Assembly (NCBI GenBank): GCA_017379935.1
Contig: JAFNVC010000018.1
Location: forward strand, 124,001-188,000
Source of the DNA: Clostridia bacterium
GTDB taxonomy: Bacteria; Bacillota; Clostridia; Oscillospirales; Acutalibacteraceae
Direction of reading: 5' to 3'
Length of the DNA: 64,000 nucleotides
Of the stretch, positions 61,017 through 64,000 are shown one piece after another. Below the pieces are notes generated by a model, which had not been told where the DNA came from, ran no database searches, and worked only from the letters and a program-made list of their open reading frames with translations. Position 1 is the stretch's first letter. The number at the start of each line of letters is the position of its first letter. The translations under genes were made by a program, and so were the position numbers.

Positions 61017-62216
61017 ATGAACAGAGAATATTTGATTGAAACTCAGAAATGGGTCAAGGAAGAGCTTGAACGCTGTGTCAACTTCTGGCTCAAAAACGGT
61101 ATGGATGAGGTAAACGGCGGTGTCTACACCTGCCTTGACCGTGAGGGCAAGATTTATTCAACAGATAAAAGCGTATGGATGCAGGGCAGATGCGGTTGGG
61201 TTTTTGCATATCTGTGCAAGGTATACGGCGTAAAGGACGAGTGGCTCAAGGCATCTAAATCCTGCCTTGACTTTATGGAAAATTACTGCATCAACAAGGA
61301 TGCAGGCAGAAGAATGTACTTCACCGTTACGGCAGACGGTAAGCCGCTCAGACAGAGAAGATACTGCTTCTCCGAGGGCTTCTACTGTATCGCGAATGCC
61401 GAATATTACGGCGTGACGGGCGATAAGGAGCATCTCGAGCGTGCAAGACAGGCCTATGACCTTATCTATTTCCTCAACCACGGCGGTAAGGACCCGACGG
61501 GTATGGGAGCAAAGACAGAGCCGTCAACAAGAACGGGCAGAGCACTTGCAGATCCGATGATTTTCCTTAACACAACAGCGATTATGCGCCGTGTTGACCC
61601 CGAGAACAAGGAAAAGTACGATAAGTACAGCGCAGAGTGCGTTCACGATATCTTTGCTTACCACCACAAGCCCGAGCTCAAGTGCACACTTGAAAGCGTA
61701 GGCGTGAACGGCGAATTCTGCTCGGATTATACCGCAGGCAGAGTCGTAAACCCCGGTCACGATATCGAGTGCGCGTGGTTCATTATGGAAGAGGCTAACC
61801 GCCTCGGCGACAAGGAGCTTTACAAGAAGGCGGAGGAAATCTACCGTTTTGCAATCGAGGGCGGCTGGGATAACGAGTACGGCGGACTTCTTTATTTCAA
61901 GGACTGCCTCGGCAATCCTCCCGAGGCTTATGAGCACGACATGAAGCTCTGGTGGCCGCATAACGAAATTCTCATTGCATCGATGATGGCTTACCGCGAT
62001 ACGGGCGACGAGTATTATATGGATTGGTTCAAAAAGACTCTTTCTTATTGTCAGGAGGTATTCTCCGACCGCGAATTTGGCGAGTGGTACGGTTATCTCC
62101 GCCGTGACGGCAAGCCGACCGAGCCTCCCTGCAAGGGAAGCACCTTCAAGGGTCCGTTCCATTTACCGAGAATGCTCATTATGCTTGATACGATGATTGG
62201 TGAGATTTTGGGATAA
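61017..62216 (+). CDS. N-acylglucosamine 2-epimerase (AGE family)
   Basis: A 399-residue (alpha/alpha)6-barrel epimerase that interconverts ManNAc and GlcNAc without phosphate. NGGVYTCLDREGK (~33-45) and KSVWMQGRCGWVFAYL (~52-67) are the N-terminal hallmarks, and HDMKLWWPHNEILIASMM (~308) and GSTFKGPFHLPRMLIM (~377) the C-terminal ones; His and Arg residues there form the active site. It starts 8 bases after nanA with GAGGTG. Together with NanA it gives a route from sialic acid to GlcNAc; NanE and NanK are not in the window. Confidence 0.93.
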   Translation: MNREYLIETQKWVKEELERCVNFWLKNGMDEVNGGVYTCLDREGKIYSTDKSVWMQGRCGWVFAYLCKVYGVKDEWLKASKSCLDFMENYCINKDAGRRMYFTVTADGKPLRQRRYCFSEGFYCIANAEYYGVTGDKEHLERARQAYDLIYFLNHGGKDPTGMGAKTEPSTRTGRALADPMIFLNTTAIMRRVDPENKEKYDKYSAECVHDIFAYHHKPELKCTLESVGVNGEFCSDYTAGRVVNPGHDIECAWFIMEEANRLGDKELYKKAEEIYRFAIEGGWDNEYGGLLYFKDCLGNPPEAYEHDMKLWWPHNEILIASMMAYRDTGDEYYMDWFKKTLSYCQEVFSDREFGEWYGYLRRDGKPTEPPCKGSTFKGPFHLPRMLIMLDTMIGEILG

Positions 62217-62240
62217 CAGAAACACGAAAGCTGTGTTGAT

Positions 62241-62651
62241 ATGATTTATTTCAGACCGATTGCGAGTATAGAAGAAGCAAAAAACACCTTGGAGAAAAAG
62301 ACAGAAATTTTCAAGCCGCCTTTTTCTGTTTACGAAGAGGGTTTATATTCAAAACAGTATAAAAACTTTTTTAATGTTATGTATGAAAACGGTGATGAAA
62401 TTGATTCTGTGAGGGGTCATATCAGACCGCACTTTTACGGTTTTTTCTTCAGCTTTAATGAAAGAGAATATTTGTTAGGTCTTTTTTATCTTGATTGGTT
62501 TATGTTAATGATTTTGGCAGAAGCAATTTTGTTTATAATATTTTCTTTTGATTTCGAAGCTTTGGCATTAGTGGTTTTTTTGCATATTCTCGTGGCTGTA
62601 TTTAATATCAAAGAAATTAAAGAACTAAGGAATTTTTTGGATACGTTATAA
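62241..62651 (+). CDS. AT-rich hypothetical membrane protein
   Basis: A 136-residue protein with a hydrophilic first half and two adjacent hydrophobic segments (~80-98 and ~103-120), then a charged tail (KEIKELRNFLDTL). No family recognised. The base and codon composition is clearly more AT-rich than the genes around it, as if recently acquired. The ribosome site is weak (GTTGATATG context). It follows the AGE gene by 24 bases and ends at a hairpin terminator, so it may ride on the sialic-acid transcript. Confidence 0.55.
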   Translation: MIYFRPIASIEEAKNTLEKKTEIFKPPFSVYEEGLYSKQYKNFFNVMYENGDEIDSVRGHIRPHFYGFFFSFNEREYLLGLFYLDWFMLMILAEAILFIIFSFDFEALALVVFLHILVAVFNIKEIKELRNFLDTL

Positions 62652-62653
62652 AT

Positions 62654-62695
62654 AAAGAACAAGAAGCAGATTTCACTGTTTCTTGTTCTTTTTGT
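62654..62695 (+). terminator. Terminator after the sialic-acid operon
   Basis: AAAGAACAAGAA (62654-62665) pairs with TTCTTGTTCTTT (62680-62691), followed by TTT. Confidence 0.78.
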
Positions 62696-62745
62696 GTATT
62701 TATTATTTTTTATCAATAAAACCATACAAAATTTTCATAATACTA

Positions 62746-62774
62746 TTGTCTTTTTTAGCAATATGGTATATTAT
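62746..62774 (+). promoter_or_regulatory. Promoter of the second lipase-like gene
   Basis: TTGTCT (62746-62751), 17 bases, TATTAT (62769-62774), 33 bases before the ATG. Confidence 0.7.
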
Positions 62775-62807
62775 TTGTTTTATAGATTACTTTATGGAGG
62801 TAATGTT

Positions 62808-64000
62808 ATGAAAAAGAGTCTTTTGACTAAAATTGTAGCAACGATAGTTGCACTTACACTCGTTTTCACAATCGTTGTTCCTGCTTTTGCGGCGGATAAC
62901 GGCAAGTGCGACGGAGACTGCGGTCAGTGCCCGTCACTTGTTATTCCCGGTATTTTCCAGTCAGAGGTTTTCCTCTATGATGAAAACGGCGAAATCGCTG
63001 TAAATGCGGACGGCGATCAGTATGAGGGTCCGTTCTACCTTGAATCAACGGGCGAGATTGTAAAGGTTGCTCTTGCAAGACTTCTTGTTCCGCTTCTTCT
63101 CGCACTCGGCTTCCAGCACGATTTCTTCGATATGCTTGCAACTCAGGCAGGCGAGGCTATCGGCGATATTCTTATGAAGAATATTATGTGCGACGAGAAC
63201 GGCAAGGTTATCAAGAACATCCGCGCAACGAAGTATAACGCAAGCTTCGCAGATCTTTCCGAGCATGATCAGGAGCACATCCTTGACAATGTACCTCTCC
63301 AGAAATATATTGATATCGCAGGCGGAGACCACCTTTATTTCTTCTCATATTTCTCACTCGGCAATATGATTGATACTGTTGAGGAGCTCTATGATTATAT
63401 CCAGATGATCAAGGAGCAGACAGGTCACGAGAAAATCAACATCGTGCCTATCAGCCAGGGCGGCTCGCTCGCAAATATGCTCCTTCAGATGTATAAGGAT
63501 AAGGGCAGAGATATCTCTGAGGATATCAACCGCATTGTTTACGTTGTTCCTGCAAAGAACGGCTCAAGTCTTGTAGGTGAAATTATCGAGTTCGGTCTTC
63601 TTGACGATGACGAGGCTATCTATGACTATATGGTTCCCCGTCTTCTTGAGGGCGAATGGACAGGCTACCTTATTAACCTCGTTCTCCGTTTCTTCCCGAA
63701 GGATGTTCTCAACAGCCTTCTTGACGGCGCGGTTGACGGATTGATAGGCGGACTTAAATACAGCACACTTATCTGGGGTCTCTGTCCGTCAGAGAACTAT
63801 CCCGCAGGCGCTGAAAAATATCTTTCAGACGAAAGCACAAAGGAAATCAGACGTCAGACAGACATCTTCTATAACGCACAGGTTAACGCTGATCAGAACA
63901 TCCTCGATGCTAAGGCATCAGGTGTTGAGGTCTTTGATATCTGCGGCTATAACTATTCGCTCTATGCAATCGTTGACAGCTGGGATAACGTGAATGCAGA
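62808..64000 (+). CDS. Secreted lipase-like alpha/beta hydrolase, partial (runs off window)
   Basis: The first 397 residues of an exported protein that is a paralogue of the one at 53044. A signal peptide (1-26, VPAFA cut site) is followed by a Cys-rich stretch (KCDGDCGQCPS). The shared core is easy to see: GGDHLYFFSY, a TGHEKINI strand and the nucleophile region VPISQGGSLANML, again with the usual GHS elbow changed (PISQGG). An extra hydrophobic segment (VKVALARLLVPLLLALGF) lies at ~88-105. GGAGGT precedes the ATG at 62808. The gene continues past the window, so the His of the triad and any C-terminal tail are unseen. Confidence 0.8.
   Translation, partial: MKKSLLTKIVATIVALTLVFTIVVPAFAADNGKCDGDCGQCPSLVIPGIFQSEVFLYDENGEIAVNADGDQYEGPFYLESTGEIVKVALARLLVPLLLALGFQHDFFDMLATQAGEAIGDILMKNIMCDENGKVIKNIRATKYNASFADLSEHDQEHILDNVPLQKYIDIAGGDHLYFFSYFSLGNMIDTVEELYDYIQMIKEQTGHEKINIVPISQGGSLANMLLQMYKDKGRDISEDINRIVYVVPAKNGSSLVGEIIEFGLLDDDEAIYDYMVPRLLEGEWTGYLINLVLRFFPKDVLNSLLDGAVDGLIGGLKYSTLIWGLCPSENYPAGAEKYLSDESTKEIRRQTDIFYNAQVNADQNILDAKASGVEVFDICGYNYSLYAIVDSWDNVNA

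Overview
The window looks like chromosome from a gut-type anaerobic Clostridium relative, probably order Oscillospirales (Ruminococcaceae-like). This is an inference from content: strong AGGAGG-type ribosome binding sites, promoters close to TTGACA-17-TATAAT, a dockerin-bearing lysozyme, an oxygen-sensitive class III ribonucleotide reductase, an anaerobic sulfatase-maturing enzyme, and many genes for host- or plant-glycan sugars. There is no phage, IS element, CRISPR array or rRNA. One tRNA, one TPP riboswitch and one probable interspersed palindromic repeat are present. Nearly every convergent gene pair is separated by a single bidirectional hairpin terminator.

Layout. 1-7.8 kb: the start of a DnaD-like replication protein, a CorC/CNNM transporter, a secreted beta-helix protein, a membrane nucleotide-sugar dehydratase with a CpsB-type phosphatase (capsule/EPS), and the tRNA-modification enzyme TcdA. 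7.9-18.2 kb: a GH25 lysozyme with a dockerin, a TRIC channel, a large membrane protein of unknown function, a CPBP protease, TadA, a propeller protein, the TPP-riboswitch-controlled thiamine transporter ThiT, and ComM/YifB. 18.3-22.1 kb: a fucose/rhamnose operon (mutarotase, FGGY kinase, fucose isomerase).

22.2-33.6 kb is a glycan region. It holds an operon of a metallophosphoesterase, an unusual alpha-toroid protein with a propeller-like motif, and a shrunken catalytically dead relative of GH38. Convergent to it is an intact GH38 alpha-mannosidase divergent from an AraC regulator, followed by a GH3 enzyme with a Gfo/Idh/MocA-type protein. 33.6-40.4 kb: LysR regulator, amino-acid permease, and a beta-galactosidase-glucuronate isomerase operon. 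40.6-45.2 kb: cell-surface polymer genes (a GT2-like protein, a GT2-TagF fusion, an acyltransferase). 45.2-52.9 kb: tRNA-Thr, GTP-dependent PEP carboxykinase, small membrane and regulatory proteins, and trxB-nrdD-nrdG, in which NrdD carries its own thioredoxin domain.

53-64 kb: an operon of a secreted lipase-like hydrolase, a membrane-anchored sulfatase and its radical-SAM maturase; then a sialic-acid operon (PIG-L deacetylase, phosphohexomutase, sialate lyase, AGE epimerase); then an AT-rich orphan and the start of a second lipase-like paralogue. Taken together, fucose, sialic acid, mannose, galactose and sulfate handling suggests use of mucin-type or N-glycan sugars. The most novel parts are the toroid/pseudo-GH38 operon, the NrdD-thioredoxin fusion beside TrxB, and the hydrolase-sulfatase-maturase operon.
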